DNA of 32,127 bases from Xenorhabdus griffiniae (GCF_015163655.1 NZ_JADEUF010000039.1:1-32127); one strand, 5' to 3'. Shown: positions 7,975 to 17,174, counted from the stretch's first letter. The notes: generated from the sequence alone by a model not told the origin. Numbers and translations are program-made.

Positions 7975-8034
7975 TATACCAATCTCACTTCAAGATGCGT
8001 CTTATATCTCCCCCGCGAAGCGGAGGAGATATAA
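7975..8034. repeat. Short dispersed repeat (TATACC..TCACTTCAAG type) with long palindrome
   Basis: The sequence tataccaatctcacttcaag at 7975-7994 recurs in altered form at 12402-12421 in this window. I recall similar TATACC-CACTTCAAG words scattered through Photorhabdus and Xenorhabdus intergenic DNA. It is followed at 8002-8034 by a palindrome: TTATATCTCC pairs with GGAGATATAA (10 bp), one mismatch follows, then CCGC pairs with GCGG around a GAA loop. The whole looks like a small non-autonomous mobile repeat (MITE-like). Confidence 0.5.
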
Positions 8035-8133
8035 ATCATCACATTGTGTATTTGGGATAAGGGTAACTGAAATCGTTGAATTAAGTGGTATGACAACAAA
8101 TAAATAGAATAATAAGACGATAGGTAGAATAAG

Positions 8134-8152
8134 TGCTGCCAATAAGGCAGCA
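8134..8152 (-). terminator. Likely rlmM terminator
   Basis: TGCTGCC at 8134-8140 pairs with GGCAGCA at 8146-8152 around AATAA, a 7-bp GC-rich stem 23 bases after the rlmM stop. The minus strand continues into ACTTATTCT, which is only weakly T-rich. It is the natural end of the gcvA-ygdD-rlmM transcript. Confidence 0.5.
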
Positions 8153-8174
8153 TACTTAATAATAAAGAATTGTA

Positions 8175-9272
8175 TTAATAATCCCGATTAGTGGCATACA
8201 CAGACCAAATACGACGGATGTGTACAGTGATCTCTTCACGATCGTGATACAGGTGTTTCGCCTGAATCTGAGCATTCACACCATTCTCTTTCAATTGCTG
8301 TTCTATTTTTTGCAACAGATGAGCGACTTCCTCATAACGCTTTTTCATCGGCAACTTAAGATTGAATATCGCCTCACGGCACCAGCTTTTTACCAGCCAA
8401 TCCGTCATCAATTGGGCGACTTTGGCAGGTTTTTCAACCATGTCACAAACCAGCCAATAAATGTTTTTCACTGATGGTTCAAATTTAAAACCATCCACAC
8501 GATGATGCTTTACCTGACCTGTGTCCATTAAGCTATCAGCCATCGGCCCATTATCTACCGCATGAACCATCATACTGCGTTTTACGAGTTGGTAAGTCCA
8601 TCCTCCCGGGCAAGCACCGAGATCGACGGCATGAAGGCCGCTACCCAGACGCTCTTCCCATTCGTCATAAGGAATGAATATATGAAAGGCTTCTTCCAGT
8701 TTCAGCGTTGAACGGCTTGGGGCATCCGAAGGGAATTTAAGACGAGGAATACCCATATAAAAACGGGAATTATTATTGCTGTAGGAATACCCAACATAGC
8801 AACAGCCCGAAGCGATGAAAAAGACATGAATAACAGGACGACTATAGTTTTCCTTTACCAGCAGAAGTTTTTCCTGACGCATCGCATTACGCAGCGGAAC
8901 AGTAAACTTACGGCAGAACTTCATCAACTCCTTGCCTTCATTGGTATCCGGCACCTCGACACGCAGCTCACCCGCCTTCTCAATGACACCGCTCAACATA
9001 CCAACAATCGGGGTAATGCGATCTTCCTGCGGCAAATCTTTCAGTAATTCGCCCACAACCAACATTTGACGAGCAAAAACCAATTCACCAAACGGTATTT
9101 CACGGATCAGGCGATCCGCATCATCGGGTTGATAACACTCAAACAGCACATATCCACTGTTTTCTTTCACACGGGCAAAACCGTAAATTTCTCTTTTACC
9201 CGCCTGATCGGTAATCTCTGCCGCACACTCTTTTTCAAAACCAGGGCGACAATATAAAGCAACTTTATTCAT
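8175..9272 (-). CDS. rlmM: 23S rRNA (cytidine-2498 2'-O) methyltransferase RlmM
   Basis: A 365-residue protein, one residue from the E. coli length that I recall. It transfers a methyl group from S-adenosylmethionine to the 2'-O of C2498 in the peptidyl transferase centre of 23S rRNA, acting in the cytoplasm before ribosome assembly is complete. The N-terminal half is the THUMP-like RNA-binding part. The Rossmann-fold methyltransferase begins near residue 213 with the SAM-binding loop [18 protein letters not shown] (about 215-232); [14 protein letters not shown] and [14 protein letters not shown] follow, containing K-D-K-E type residues. Its ATG overlaps the ygdD stop by eight bases (ATGAATAA), which indicates translational coupling. 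Confidence 0.95.
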   Translation of the reverse strand: MNKVALYCRPGFEKECAAEITDQAGKREIYGFARVKENSGYVLFECYQPDDADRLIREIPFGELVFARQMLVVGELLKDLPQEDRITPIVGMLSGVIEKAGELRVEVPDTNEGKELMKFCRKFTVPLRNAMRQEKLLLVKENYSRPVIHVFFIASGCCYVGYSYSNNNSRFYMGIPRLKFPSDAPSRSTLKLEEAFHIFIPYDEWEERLGSGLHAVDLGACPGGWTYQLVKRSMMVHAVDNGPMADSLMDTGQVKHHRVDGFKFEPSVKNIYWLVCDMVEKPAKVAQLMTDWLVKSWCREAIFNLKLPMKKRYEEVAHLLQKIEQQLKENGVNAQIQAKHLYHDREEITVHIRRIWSVYATNRDY

Positions 9273-9660
9273 GGCTAAGCGCCGATTTCCTTAGACGCAG
9301 AGCGCCAATTAATACACATAACCAACCAATGAGAAAACTGAACCCACCAATTGGTGTCAAATAAACCAAAAATTTTAGCGGTAAAAAGGCCAGACAATAA
9401 AGGCTGCCACTAAACAGCACAATTCCCGCCGTAAAAAAAATTCCACTCCAACCAAACAGCGTTACAGGCTGGCGCATCAACAAAGCAGCCAGAATCATCA
9501 TGGCGAGTGTATGTAGTCCTTGATATTGCAGGCCGGTATGAATCCATTCCATCTGACGTGGTGTCAGGATAGGCGCTAACATATGTGCTCCCATCGCGCC
9601 TAATGCCACGTAGAAAAAACCACTGATCCCAACAAAAATAAGCATAGTTCGACTGCTCAT
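9265..9660 (-). CDS. ygdD: DUF423 inner membrane protein YgdD
   Basis: A 131-residue membrane protein of the DUF423 family with no settled function. Four hydrophobic segments are visible, at about 7-25, 47-62, 68-90 and 97-122, broken by short loops, with the family-typical [10 protein letters not shown] near the first helix and [10 protein letters not shown] at the second. The ATG at 9658-9660 is chosen because AGGAG lies six bases upstream and the length equals E. coli YgdD; a GTG just before it is too close to that site. It lies between gcvA (29 bases) and rlmM (8-base overlap), the same order as in E. coli. Confidence 0.9.
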   Translation of the reverse strand: MSSRTMLIFVGISGFFYVALGAMGAHMLAPILTPRQMEWIHTGLQYQGLHTLAMMILAALLMRQPVTLFGWSGIFFTAGIVLFSGSLYCLAFLPLKFLVYLTPIGGFSFLIGWLCVLIGALRLRKSALSHE

Positions 9661-9689
9661 CACAGGCTCCTGTCTCTGTTTGTCAGTTA

Positions 9690-10613
9690 TTAGGTGTATT
9701 GGGTAATAAATCCTAACCTTGCTTGCTCAGTTGCGGCCTGGGTTAGTATCCATTTGCGGAAAGCCGCAATCTTGCCCAATTCTGCCTGATTATCGTGGCA
9801 AACCAAATAAAATGCATTCTTACTGACCAAAACATCATTAAATGGGCAGACAAGGCGCCCTGCATCAATTTCATTTTGTGCCATCACATTATTGGCTAGC
9901 GCAACACCTTGACCATGCACCGCCGCCTGGATCACCATCGCACTATGGCTGAATATTGGCCCTTGCTGGACATTAATCTGTTGCTGCATATCAAGCTGGC
10001 GAATATAGGCTTGCCAATCCCGGCGGGATGAATCATGCAACAGCGTATGCTTGGCAAGATCGGCGGGCGTTTTCAATGGGCGATCTCCCGTCAGCAGCGC
10101 AGGAGAACAGACAGGCAGCAGATATTCGGGATAAAGGCGATCAGTGCGTAACCCTGGCCAGTTGCCTCTGCCATAAAAGATCGCGACATCAACATCATCA
10201 GCCAGTTTATCTTCTTCCCGATCCACTGCCTGAATGCGAACATCAATCCCTGGAAAGCTCTGATTAAAACCTGAAAGCCGAGGTACTAACCACTGAATCG
10301 CAAAACTGGGGGATAAACTAACCGTTAACGCGCCCTTGGCACTGCGAGCCTGAAGTTTGCGAGTCGCGTCATTGATAGCAGTAAAAATCTCCTTGATATC
10401 GAGATAATAACTCTGCCCCTCTTCCGTCAACAATAACGAACGATTGCGACGACGAAAAAGCTTTAATCCCAGGAAATCTTCCAGACTTTTCATTTGATGG
10501 CTAACAGCGGCCTGAGTCACAAATAATTCTTCTGCTGCTTTAGTAAAACTTAAATGACGGGCCGCGGCATCAAAAACGCGTAACGCATTGAGTGGAGGTA
10601 AACGTTTAGACAT
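9690..10613 (-). CDS. gcvA: LysR-type regulator GcvA
   Basis: A 307-residue regulator of the glycine cleavage system. GcvA activates gcvTHP when glycine is high, represses it otherwise, and activates the small RNA gene gcvB. Residues 1-60 are the winged helix-turn-helix (RLPPLNALRVFDAAARHLSF, TKAAEELFVTQAAVSHQMKSLE), almost identical to E. coli. The rest is the ligand-binding domain, with DVAIFYGRGNWPGLR and GQGVALANNV strongly conserved. The gene is divergent from gcvB, which starts 138 bases away, and heads gcvA-ygdD-rlmM. The position next to gcvB makes the identification very firm. Confidence 0.97.
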   Translation of the reverse strand: MSKRLPPLNALRVFDAAARHLSFTKAAEELFVTQAAVSHQMKSLEDFLGLKLFRRRNRSLLLTEEGQSYYLDIKEIFTAINDATRKLQARSAKGALTVSLSPSFAIQWLVPRLSGFNQSFPGIDVRIQAVDREEDKLADDVDVAIFYGRGNWPGLRTDRLYPEYLLPVCSPALLTGDRPLKTPADLAKHTLLHDSSRRDWQAYIRQLDMQQQINVQQGPIFSHSAMVIQAAVHGQGVALANNVMAQNEIDAGRLVCPFNDVLVSKNAFYLVCHDNQAELGKIAAFRKWILTQAATEQARLGFITQYT

Positions 10614-10716
10614 GTTCGTTTCTTATGTGTTCTTTTCCTATATAGGGGTGACGATACCGGTAACTCTTTTCATCCAGTTATTAGTTTTTGTAATCCGAAG
10701 CATTATAATTTGTCCA

Positions 10717-10745
10717 TTGATGATATACCAGCAAATCCCTATAGT
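10717..10745 (+). promoter_or_regulatory. gcvB promoter
   Basis: TTGATG at 10717-10722 and TATAGT at 10740-10745 are 17 bases apart, and the expected first base of GcvB, A10752, is seven bases downstream. An ATTAG (inverse of the GcvA half-site CTAAT) lies at 10680-10684, upstream of the -35, where an activating LysR protein would bind. The assignment combines the visible spacing with the known regulation of gcvB. Confidence 0.7.
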
Positions 10746-10751
10746 GTGCGC

Positions 10752-10949
10752 ACTTCCTAAGCCGGAACGAAAAGTCTCTTTGTAGCGATACATTGAAGCT
10801 TTTGGCTTTGTGGTTGTGATGTTGTGTTTGCAAGTTGTCTGGGAAACCAGGCTTTGTAGCATAAGCTACTGTTTTTTTTCACTTCCTGTACATTTACCCT
10901 GTCTGTCCATAGTGATTTTTTATTGCACCGCAGTTGCGGTGCTTTTTTT
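10752..10949 (+). ncRNA. gcvB: GcvB small regulatory RNA
   Basis: An Hfq-dependent RNA that represses many amino acid and peptide transporter mRNAs. The 5' end (acttcctaagccggaacg), the GU-rich R1 region with TGTGATGTTGTG, and the block CTTCCTGTACATTTACC with CTGTCTGTCC are recognisable and largely identical to E. coli as I recall it. GTAGC-ATAA-GCTAC followed by eight Ts (10856-10879) is the internal early terminator. GCACCGCA-GT-TGCGGTGC plus seven Ts (10925-10949) is the final one. The gene is about 198 nt, a little shorter than in E. coli, mostly because the R1 GU tract lacks one repeat of about 7-8 nt. It is divergent from its activator gene gcvA. Confidence 0.95.
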
Positions 10950-11034
10950 CCCTGCTTTCTCCTGTAGAATTCCCTGTCTCTTGATTAAAGAAAATCTTAT
11001 TCTTTATCACACAACGATTAAATTAGCAGCGTTT

Positions 11035-12243
11035 ATGAAAGCCTTTGACTCAGAAAAATTCCGCCAGCAGTTTCCTGCCCTGCAACAATCCACCACATTT
11101 CTGGACAGTGCCGCCACAGCATTAAAACCGGCATGTATGATTGAGGCGACCGAACACTATTACCAAAACCACAGTGCAACAGTACACCGCAGTCAACATG
11201 CCACTGCGCAGGCCATGACTGCCCGTTATGAGCAGGCTCGTTCACTGGTGGCGGAATTGATCAATGCGCCATTGCCTGAAAATATTATTTGGACAAAAGG
11301 AACTACTGAGTCCATCAATCTGGTTGCCCAAAGTTACTTTCGCCCTCGTCTGAATGTTGGTGATGAAATCATTGTCAGCGAGCAGGAACACCATGCTAAC
11401 CTGTTACCGTGGCTAATTCTGGCAGAACAAACCGGCGCTAAAATCGTTAAATGGCCGATTGGCAATCGACGCCAACCAGAAATCGATACCCTGGCAGAAC
11501 TCTTGAATGAAAAAAGCCGCTTAGTTGCCATCAGCCAGATGTCTAACGTTACCGGCGCCGCAGTAGATTTGGCACAAGTTACCGCACTCGCCCATCAATA
11601 TGATTGCCGTGTTTTGGTCGATGGTGCTCAGGGTATCGTTCACGCACCGGTCAATGTACAACAACTGGATATCGACTTTTATGCCTTCTCTGCACATAAA
11701 CTGTATGGCCCAAATGGATTGGGTGTGTTGTATGGCAAAAATGAATGGTTGAATGCGATGTCACCGTGGCATGGTGGCGGAAAAATGCTAACTCAAGTTT
11801 CGTTCGATGGTTTCACACCGGAAGCCGTGCCTTATCGTTTTGAAGCGGGGACACCCAATGTTGCCGGTGTGGTCGGGTTTGCAACGACTCTGGAATGGTT
11901 GAAAACGCTTGATATCCAGCTCGCAGAATCCCATGCGATTGCCCTGACGGATTACACCGAAAAACAACTCAGCATGCTGGCGGGATTTAACAGTTACCGT
12001 GTAGCGGGTTCCAGCTTACTGGCGTTCAATATCGCCGGAATACACCACAATGATTTAGCAACGCTGATTGCCGAACAAAATATCTCTCTGCGTTCAGGCC
12101 AACACTGTGCTCAGCCATTGCTGGATGCCCTTGGGATCAGCGGCTGTCTGCGTGCTTCGTTCATGCCTTATAATAACCAGCAAGATGCGGATAGATTGAT
12201 AAGTGCCGTAAAGTTTGCGCTAGCGTTGCTGCTGGATGATTGA
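11035..12243 (+). CDS. csdA: Cysteine desulfurase CsdA
   Basis: A 402-residue PLP enzyme that removes sulfur from cysteine (also cysteine sulfinate and selenocysteine) as a persulfide and passes it to CsdE. The PLP lysine is K222 in FSAHKLYGPNG, and the persulfide cysteine is C358 in RSGQHCAQPLL, the same numbers as in E. coli as I recall. VDGAQG at 195-200 and EHHANLLPW near 118-126 are further class V aminotransferase marks. The open frame extends back to 10810 but would run through gcvB; the ATG at 11035 gives the family start (MKAFDSEKFRQQFPAL). The ribosome site is weak. Unlike E. coli, the gene lies only 85 bases after gcvB with no ygdI between, and 243 bases separate it from csdE. Confidence 0.95.
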   Translation: MKAFDSEKFRQQFPALQQSTTFLDSAATALKPACMIEATEHYYQNHSATVHRSQHATAQAMTARYEQARSLVAELINAPLPENIIWTKGTTESINLVAQSYFRPRLNVGDEIIVSEQEHHANLLPWLILAEQTGAKIVKWPIGNRRQPEIDTLAELLNEKSRLVAISQMSNVTGAAVDLAQVTALAHQYDCRVLVDGAQGIVHAPVNVQQLDIDFYAFSAHKLYGPNGLGVLYGKNEWLNAMSPWHGGGKMLTQVSFDGFTPEAVPYRFEAGTPNVAGVVGFATTLEWLKTLDIQLAESHAIALTDYTEKQLSMLAGFNSYRVAGSSLLAFNIAGIHHNDLATLIAEQNISLRSGQHCAQPLLDALGISGCLRASFMPYNNQQDADRLISAVKFALALLLDD

Positions 12244-12486
12244 TATTGTCTTATTATTAGTGATACCTCATATAAAAACCTATCAAATATATTTTGGTGG
12301 GTTTTCAGCTTAATGGCGGAGCACTATCGAACTTTAAAGCCCCATTTTGTTGATCAATATTTAATTAAATTATTTTAACTTGATAAATTCGATTAATATA
12401 ATATACCCATGTCACTTCAAGTTGATATTGATGTAATTTGATTTTATTCACATTTTTCCTTTCCCAAAAGTAAAGATAAATACCCC
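12244..12486. other. Unusually long csdA-csdE spacer with a dispersed repeat
   Basis: This AT-rich spacer has no gene. It contains tatacccatgtcacttcaag at 12402-12421, a relative of the repeat at 7975. In E. coli csdA and csdE are directly adjacent, so this spacer looks like inserted repeat DNA. It may carry a separate csdE promoter, but no convincing -35/-10 pair is visible. Confidence 0.55.
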
Positions 12487-12945
12487 ATGACACAACTCTC
12501 AGACACCATCTTGGCTCCGCATCCATTCGGAACAGAAATTACACAGCAGCAACTTATTGAAAACTTTCAGCAATGCAAATTGTGGGAAGATCGTTACCGG
12601 CAGCTCATCGGCCTGGCTAAAAAACTGCCTCCTTTAGCGGATGAACTAAAACAGCAAAATATCGAAAGATCCGGCTGTGAAAATCGCGTCTGGTTGGGGC
12701 ATCAACCACTTGCAGACGGCCGATTGCATTTTTATGGCGATAGCGAAGGCCGTATCGTCAAAGGGTTATTGGCAATCCTGCTGACTGCCGTAGAAGGCAA
12801 AACCCCAGAGCAGGTTGTACAAATACCTTTGGCCGAGCTATTCCAACAACTCGGCCTGGAACAACAACTCAGTGGCTCAAGGCTCAATGGCGTGAAATCC
12901 CTGATCAATACTCTTCAGGAAATAGCGAGCACTTACATTCATTAG
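12487..12945 (+). CDS. csdE: Sulfur acceptor protein CsdE
   Basis: A 152-residue SufE-like protein that receives sulfur from CsdA on its conserved cysteine. C64 in ERSGCENRVWLG is that residue. FYGDSEGRIVKGLLAILLTAVEGKT is nearly identical to the E. coli protein, and HPFGTEIT at the N-terminus also matches. It is a few residues longer than E. coli CsdE because of the extra start MTQLSDTIL. Known partners are CsdA and TcdA (CsdL), whose gene converges on this one with six bases between stops. Together they are needed to form cyclic t6A at tRNA position 37. Confidence 0.95.
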   Translation: MTQLSDTILAPHPFGTEITQQQLIENFQQCKLWEDRYRQLIGLAKKLPPLADELKQQNIERSGCENRVWLGHQPLADGRLHFYGDSEGRIVKGLLAILLTAVEGKTPEQVVQIPLAELFQQLGLEQQLSGSRLNGVKSLINTLQEIASTYIH

Positions 12946-12951
12946 GTTCGC

Positions 12952-13764
12952 TTAAAGCATATTTTCCCGTTCAGCTTTCGCCACCATCTTTTTCAATGCG
13001 TGGGATACCGCAACAAAACCAAAAGTCGCCGTAACCATCGTTGCGGCACCAAAACCAGAAGCGCAATCCATTCGTTTGGAACCCTCCGCAGTGCTTTTGG
13101 CAGCGCAAACTGTACCGTCAGATTGCGGATAAACTAACTGTTCGGTTGAAAAAACGCAGTCAATACCTAATTTACCTTTGCCATTTTTCACTACGCGGTA
13201 ATCCGACTTCAAGCGCTCCTTCAATTTCGCCGCTAACGGATCTTGTACCGTTTTGGCTAAATCCACCACCTGGATCTGGGTAGGATCAAGTTGCCCACCC
13301 GCTCCACCCGTCGTCACAAGCGAGATCTTATAGCGGCGACAATAGGCCAGTAACGCCGCTTTCGGCCGTACGCTATCAATGGCATCAATAACATAACTAA
13401 ACTCTGTGGATATCAATTCAGCCACATTATCAGGGGTGACAAAATCATCAATGCAAGTCACCCGACATTCAGGATTAATCGCTCGTATCCGCTGTGCGAT
13501 GACTTCCGTTTTAGGTAAGCCCACATTCTGTACCAACGTGTGCAACTGACGGTTGGTATTGGTGATGCAGACGTCATCCATATCAATCAACGTAATAGCA
13601 CCAATACCGGTACGCGCCAGCGCTTCTGCCGCCCATGAACCCACACCGCCAATTCCTACAACACAAACATGGGAACGGGCAAATAATGAAAGCGCTTTCT
13701 GGCCATATAACCGCGCCGTACCAGCGAAACGCTGAAGATAAGCATCAGAGAGAGAAACTTGCAT
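12952..13764 (-). CDS. tcdA: tRNA threonylcarbamoyladenosine dehydratase TcdA (CsdL)
   Basis: A 270-residue E1/ThiF-like enzyme that uses ATP to cyclise N6-threonylcarbamoyladenosine at position 37 of ANN-decoding tRNAs. The nucleotide-binding loop GIGGVGSWAAEALA is at about 37-50, followed by LIDMDDVCITNTNRQLH. VIDAIDSVRPKAALLAYCRR and TGGAGGQLDPTQIQVVDLAKT are characteristic of this branch. It probably works with CsdA and CsdE from the genes next door. It is separated from mltA upstream by a hairpin at 13786-13809, so it may have its own promoter. Confidence 0.95.
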   Translation of the reverse strand: MQVSLSDAYLQRFAGTARLYGQKALSLFARSHVCVVGIGGVGSWAAEALARTGIGAITLIDMDDVCITNTNRQLHTLVQNVGLPKTEVIAQRIRAINPECRVTCIDDFVTPDNVAELISTEFSYVIDAIDSVRPKAALLAYCRRYKISLVTTGGAGGQLDPTQIQVVDLAKTVQDPLAAKLKERLKSDYRVVKNGKGKLGIDCVFSTEQLVYPQSDGTVCAAKSTAEGSKRMDCASGFGAATMVTATFGFVAVSHALKKMVAKAERENML

Positions 13765-13785
13765 TGCTAAATAAATCCTGCATAA

Positions 13786-13809
13786 AACCTACCTCTATTG
13801 AGATAGGTT
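13786..13809 (-). terminator. Likely mltA terminator
   Basis: AACCTACCTC (13786-13795) pairs with GAGATAGGTT (13800-13809) around TATT, a 10-bp stem with one G-U type pair. On the minus strand it ends in GGTTTTATG. It sits 30 bases after the mltA stop and just before tcdA. Confidence 0.55.
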
Positions 13810-13839
13810 ATCGATTGATCGTTTAAACTGGAGGGGATC

Positions 13840-14937
13840 TTACTGGTTTGCCGCCAAAAAACCAGATGATGCTTTCTTCAATACCCAAACACGGCCATAG
13901 TGATTATAAAAACCCGCCATTTCACCCGCTTTCTCCCCAACACCGTGATAAATATCGAAATGGTTCCCTTTGATGGCACCACCAACATCCAGCGCTACCA
14001 TCAGGCGCATCCGATACTGGCCGGTAAATTTGCCCTTTTCATCCAGCACCGGCACTTCCGCCAGCAATGCTGTTCCAGGAGGGATTAATGATTTATCAGA
14101 TGCTACCGACGCTTTTGCAATAAGAGGCACGGCACTGGCTCCTCTCACAAGCGTATAGGATTCAGGCTTAAAGAAAACGAATGAAGGATTCTGCTCCAGC
14201 ACTTCTCTCACTTCGGCTTCACTGTGCTGTTCTCCCCATTGCCGGATAGCTTTCATCGACATTTTTTCGCTCGGTACTTCTCCACGGTCGATCAGCACCT
14301 TGCCAATACTGCGATAGGGATGTCCATTCTTTCCTCCATAGCCAAAAAAGGTCAACGGACGTCCATCGCCAAAATCGACATAACCACTCCCCTGAACTTC
14401 CATCATAAAATTATCCATCAGGGAGTTACTGTACCCGATAATAAATTTCTTGCTCAGTGCGCCTCTGTATATCTCGGCGCGACTTGGCAAGCGGGAACGT
14501 AAATGAGTTGGCATACGATACAGTGGATATTTAAACTCACCTTGCTGAGTATGTCGTGCTTGCAAAACAGGTGTGTAATAGCCGGTAAACTTCACGTTGC
14601 CGTATTTATCTTCACCTTCCATCTGATAAGACAGTAAACCGAATTCATTTAAATCACGGGTATCACCACCAGACAGCATCCAGCGTTCAATTGCATTAAA
14701 TAATTCACGGTTATTGTCATAAAGACGAGGAGAAGCTTTGCTGATATATTCAACTTGAGTAGCAAAATCCTTGGCATTAACCGGAAAACCTTCGGCGTTA
14801 GGGATATTCACCAACTGGAGGCTTCGGGTAATTCGCCCATCCTTATACTGCTGCGCCTGATCAGTAGGTCGAAAATGGCATCCCGATAATAACGAAATGA
14901 CAAATCCAAATAAAAGATATTTGCCCCAAATTCTCAT
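13840..14937 (-). CDS. mltA: Membrane-bound lytic murein transglycosylase A (MltA)
   Basis: A 365-residue outer membrane lipoprotein that cuts the glycan strands of peptidoglycan, leaving 1,6-anhydro ends. The N-terminus is a lipoprotein signal with lipobox LLSGC and acylated C20. The MltA barrel follows (GYYTPVLQARHTQQGEFKYP), then the 3D domain LMVALDVGGAIKGNHFDIYHG, whose first Asp is the expected catalytic acid, and AGFYNHYGRVWVL near the end. Length equals that of E. coli. It lies between tcdA and the fMet tRNA genes, as in E. coli. Confidence 0.95.
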   Translation of the reverse strand: MRIWGKYLLFGFVISLLSGCHFRPTDQAQQYKDGRITRSLQLVNIPNAEGFPVNAKDFATQVEYISKASPRLYDNNRELFNAIERWMLSGGDTRDLNEFGLLSYQMEGEDKYGNVKFTGYYTPVLQARHTQQGEFKYPLYRMPTHLRSRLPSRAEIYRGALSKKFIIGYSNSLMDNFMMEVQGSGYVDFGDGRPLTFFGYGGKNGHPYRSIGKVLIDRGEVPSEKMSMKAIRQWGEQHSEAEVREVLEQNPSFVFFKPESYTLVRGASAVPLIAKASVASDKSLIPPGTALLAEVPVLDEKGKFTGQYRMRLMVALDVGGAIKGNHFDIYHGVGEKAGEMAGFYNHYGRVWVLKKASSGFLAANQ

Positions 14938-15122
14938 ATTACTGCCTTATCTCTAGCCATCACTTATTCAGACCACGAACAATATCAAACAGTAATAAAT
15001 AATGAAATGTAGTTAGATTAAATAGCTTACCGTTTCAGCCAACCCTATCGAGTAAAAACAAAACAATCAGGCTATTTTAAAGCCAAAAAACAAACAATTT
15101 TAGTAAAAATCAATAAAAAAAC

Positions 15123-15150
15123 TTGCAACCGTGTCGTTCCAGAGTATAGT
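15123..15150 (+). promoter_or_regulatory. Promoter of the initiator tRNA cluster
   Basis: TTGCAA at 15123-15128 and TATAGT at 15145-15150 are 16 bases apart, with an A/T-rich stretch just upstream that may act as an UP element. GTGCCGAC between the -10 and the tRNA is a GC-rich discriminator as found at stringently controlled stable-RNA promoters. The first tRNA begins at 15165. Confidence 0.7.
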
Positions 15151-15164
15151 GTGCCGACATCGGA

Positions 15165-15241
<77 letters not shown>

Positions 15242-15300
15242 ATTCGATTGCATATCGATTTGCTCTAGTAGCAAAGACAATCTGGCAGTAAAAAATGTCA

Positions 15301-15574
<274 letters not shown>

Positions 15575-15691
15575 AATATTCCTTTTCATTTTTTTCCTCC
15601 AATTTTCATCTGATTCTTATTCCGGTTAGATCACCTAATTTCCACTGATTTTTAAATCCGGTTTAAATACAAACATAAAGTAAATAACCAT

Positions 15692-15710
15692 TGTTGCATC
15701 ATAAGCAACA
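15692..15710 (-). terminator. Possible weak amiC terminator
   Basis: TGTTGC (15692-15697) pairs with GCAACA (15705-15710) around a 7-base loop, 17 bases after the amiC stop. There is no T run after it on the minus strand, so it is weak or an mRNA-end stabiliser. Confidence 0.3.
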
Positions 15711-15727
15711 GGCTTTAAGCGGATATT

Positions 15728-16975
15728 TCACCGCCGTGCCAATTCAGCCCCATTCTTGAAATACGCCTTAATGCCAGCAAAAATAGATTCTGCCACTTGT
15801 TGTTGGAATTTTGCTGTCTTAAGTTTACGTTCTTCTTCCAGATTACTGATAAAGGCAGTTTCTACTAAAATGGAAGGGATATCTGGCGCTTTCAATACCG
15901 CAAATCCCGCCTGATCGACGCTATTTTTATGTAGTTTGTTGATTTTTCCCATCCGCTTGAGCACTTCGTTACCAAATTTCAAGCTATCATTGATAGTCGC
16001 GGTTTGCACCAAATCCAACATGGTATGATCCAAATATTTATCGCCACTTTTACTGACGCCACCAATTAAGTCTGCCTCATTCTGAGTTTGGGCGAGAAAA
16101 CGAGCCGTATTGCTGGTAGCGCCCTTAGTTGACAGCGCAAACACGGATGATCCCCGTGCAGAACGACTTGTAAAGGCGTCTGCATGAATAGAAACAAAGA
16201 GATCCGCCCGCATCTTACGGGCTTTTGCCACCCTCACCGTCAAGGGAATAAACACATCTTCATTTCGCGTCATGTAAACTTTCATGCCCGGCTCACGTTT
16301 GATGAGCGCCCGTAAACGACGGGCAATTTGCAACACGACATCTTTTTCACGGGTTTTATATTTCCCAATCGCCCCAGAATCTTCACCACCATGACCAGGA
16401 TCGAGCATAATCACAATCGGCCTGTCTTTGCCTGCCTTGCCAGGTTTGCGTGTTTGTGCAGGCAAATTCTGTTCCAGGTTCCCACTGTTGTACTCTTCAA
16501 GCAGGGCCAGTAAAGGATCATTAGCCACATCAATCGCCTTTTTGGGATACAGATCGAGCACCAGACGATGTTTAAACTTTGCAATTGGTGGCAATGTGAA
16601 AATATGCGGAGAGACGGGTTGTTTGATTTCAAAGACTAAACGCACCGTTTTAGGATTAAATTGCCCTGCTCGCACTAATTTTAAGTAAGGATCACGCCGC
16701 TGAACCTGTGCCCCCATGCTGCTCAAAATGCTATTAAGTTGAATACCCTGCAAATCAATAACAATACGATTAGGGTTTGTAAGCGAAAATTGGCGATACT
16801 TAAGTGGAATATTAGACTCCAGCGTTACTCTGGTATAGCTTGATGCTGGCCAAATACGCACAGCAATAACTTTTGAAGTCGCTGCATAACCTATTGGGCT
16901 GATGCTTAATAACCATACAGCGGCTGCGCCTTTCAGCAGGCGACGACGTGAAGTATTATGGTCTGAATGACTCAT
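15728..16975 (-). CDS. amiC: N-acetylmuramoyl-L-alanine amidase AmiC
   Basis: A 415-residue Tat-exported amidase that splits septal peptidoglycan during daughter cell separation. The N-terminus carries the twin-arginine motif SRRRLLKG (9-16) and a hydrophobic stretch to about residue 32. The AMIN domain, about 35-150, targets the division site ([16 protein letters not shown]). The Amidase_3 domain, from about 185, shows the zinc residues: H195 in [11 protein letters not shown], the Glu in TREKDVVL, the His in VSIHADAF, and the catalytic Glu in [10 protein letters not shown]. It is divergent from argA across 239 bases. In the family, activity needs an EnvC/NlpD-type activator (NlpD for AmiC). 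Confidence 0.95.
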   Translation of the reverse strand: MSHSDHNTSRRRLLKGAAAVWLLSISPIGYAATSKVIAVRIWPASSYTRVTLESNIPLKYRQFSLTNPNRIVIDLQGIQLNSILSSMGAQVQRRDPYLKLVRAGQFNPKTVRLVFEIKQPVSPHIFTLPPIAKFKHRLVLDLYPKKAIDVANDPLLALLEEYNSGNLEQNLPAQTRKPGKAGKDRPIVIMLDPGHGGEDSGAIGKYKTREKDVVLQIARRLRALIKREPGMKVYMTRNEDVFIPLTVRVAKARKMRADLFVSIHADAFTSRSARGSSVFALSTKGATSNTARFLAQTQNEADLIGGVSKSGDKYLDHTMLDLVQTATINDSLKFGNEVLKRMGKINKLHKNSVDQAGFAVLKAPDIPSILVETAFISNLEEERKLKTAKFQQQVAESIFAGIKAYFKNGAELARR

Positions 16976-17145
16976 TATTTATTCCGCTTAAAAACAACCA
17001 AACGCAGTAATCTTTACCAAACATAATAGTTAGGCAGGAACTCTAATTAATTAGCAAACGTCTGTCATCAAAAAACGTATTTTCTGATCCTCTCATTTAT
17101 TTATACCAATATAAATAATAACGTTATTTTTATCCATATTTCCGC

Positions 17146-17174
17146 TTGCCATTTCCCTTCAAAAAGAATAAAAA
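17146..17174 (+). promoter_or_regulatory. Putative argA promoter
   Basis: TTGCCA at 17146-17151 and TAAAAA at 17169-17174, 17 bases apart, form the best pair before argA. The -10 lies inside the first ArgR box, the usual arrangement for repression by ArgR. The -10 is a poor match to consensus, so this is tentative. Confidence 0.45.

Larger units (their letters stand above)
7702..8133. other. Non-coding AT-rich spacer upstream of prtA
   Basis: No convincing gene lies in this stretch. A 77-codon plus-strand frame at 7827-8060 has no family resemblance and runs across two hairpins and a dispersed repeat, so I do not call it. The stretch probably holds the prtA promoter on the minus strand (7720-7800, rich in TATA-like words, no clear best pair), a terminator-like hairpin at 7837-7874, and a repeat plus palindrome at 7975-8034. 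Confidence 0.6.

Noticed and set aside
7827-8060. A 77-codon plus-strand frame upstream of prtA
   Set aside because: Biased AT-rich composition, no ribosome site, and it crosses two hairpins and a dispersed repeat.
10810-11034. Upstream extension of csdA by 75 codons
   Set aside because: It would translate the gcvB RNA gene; family alignment and length fit the ATG at 11035.
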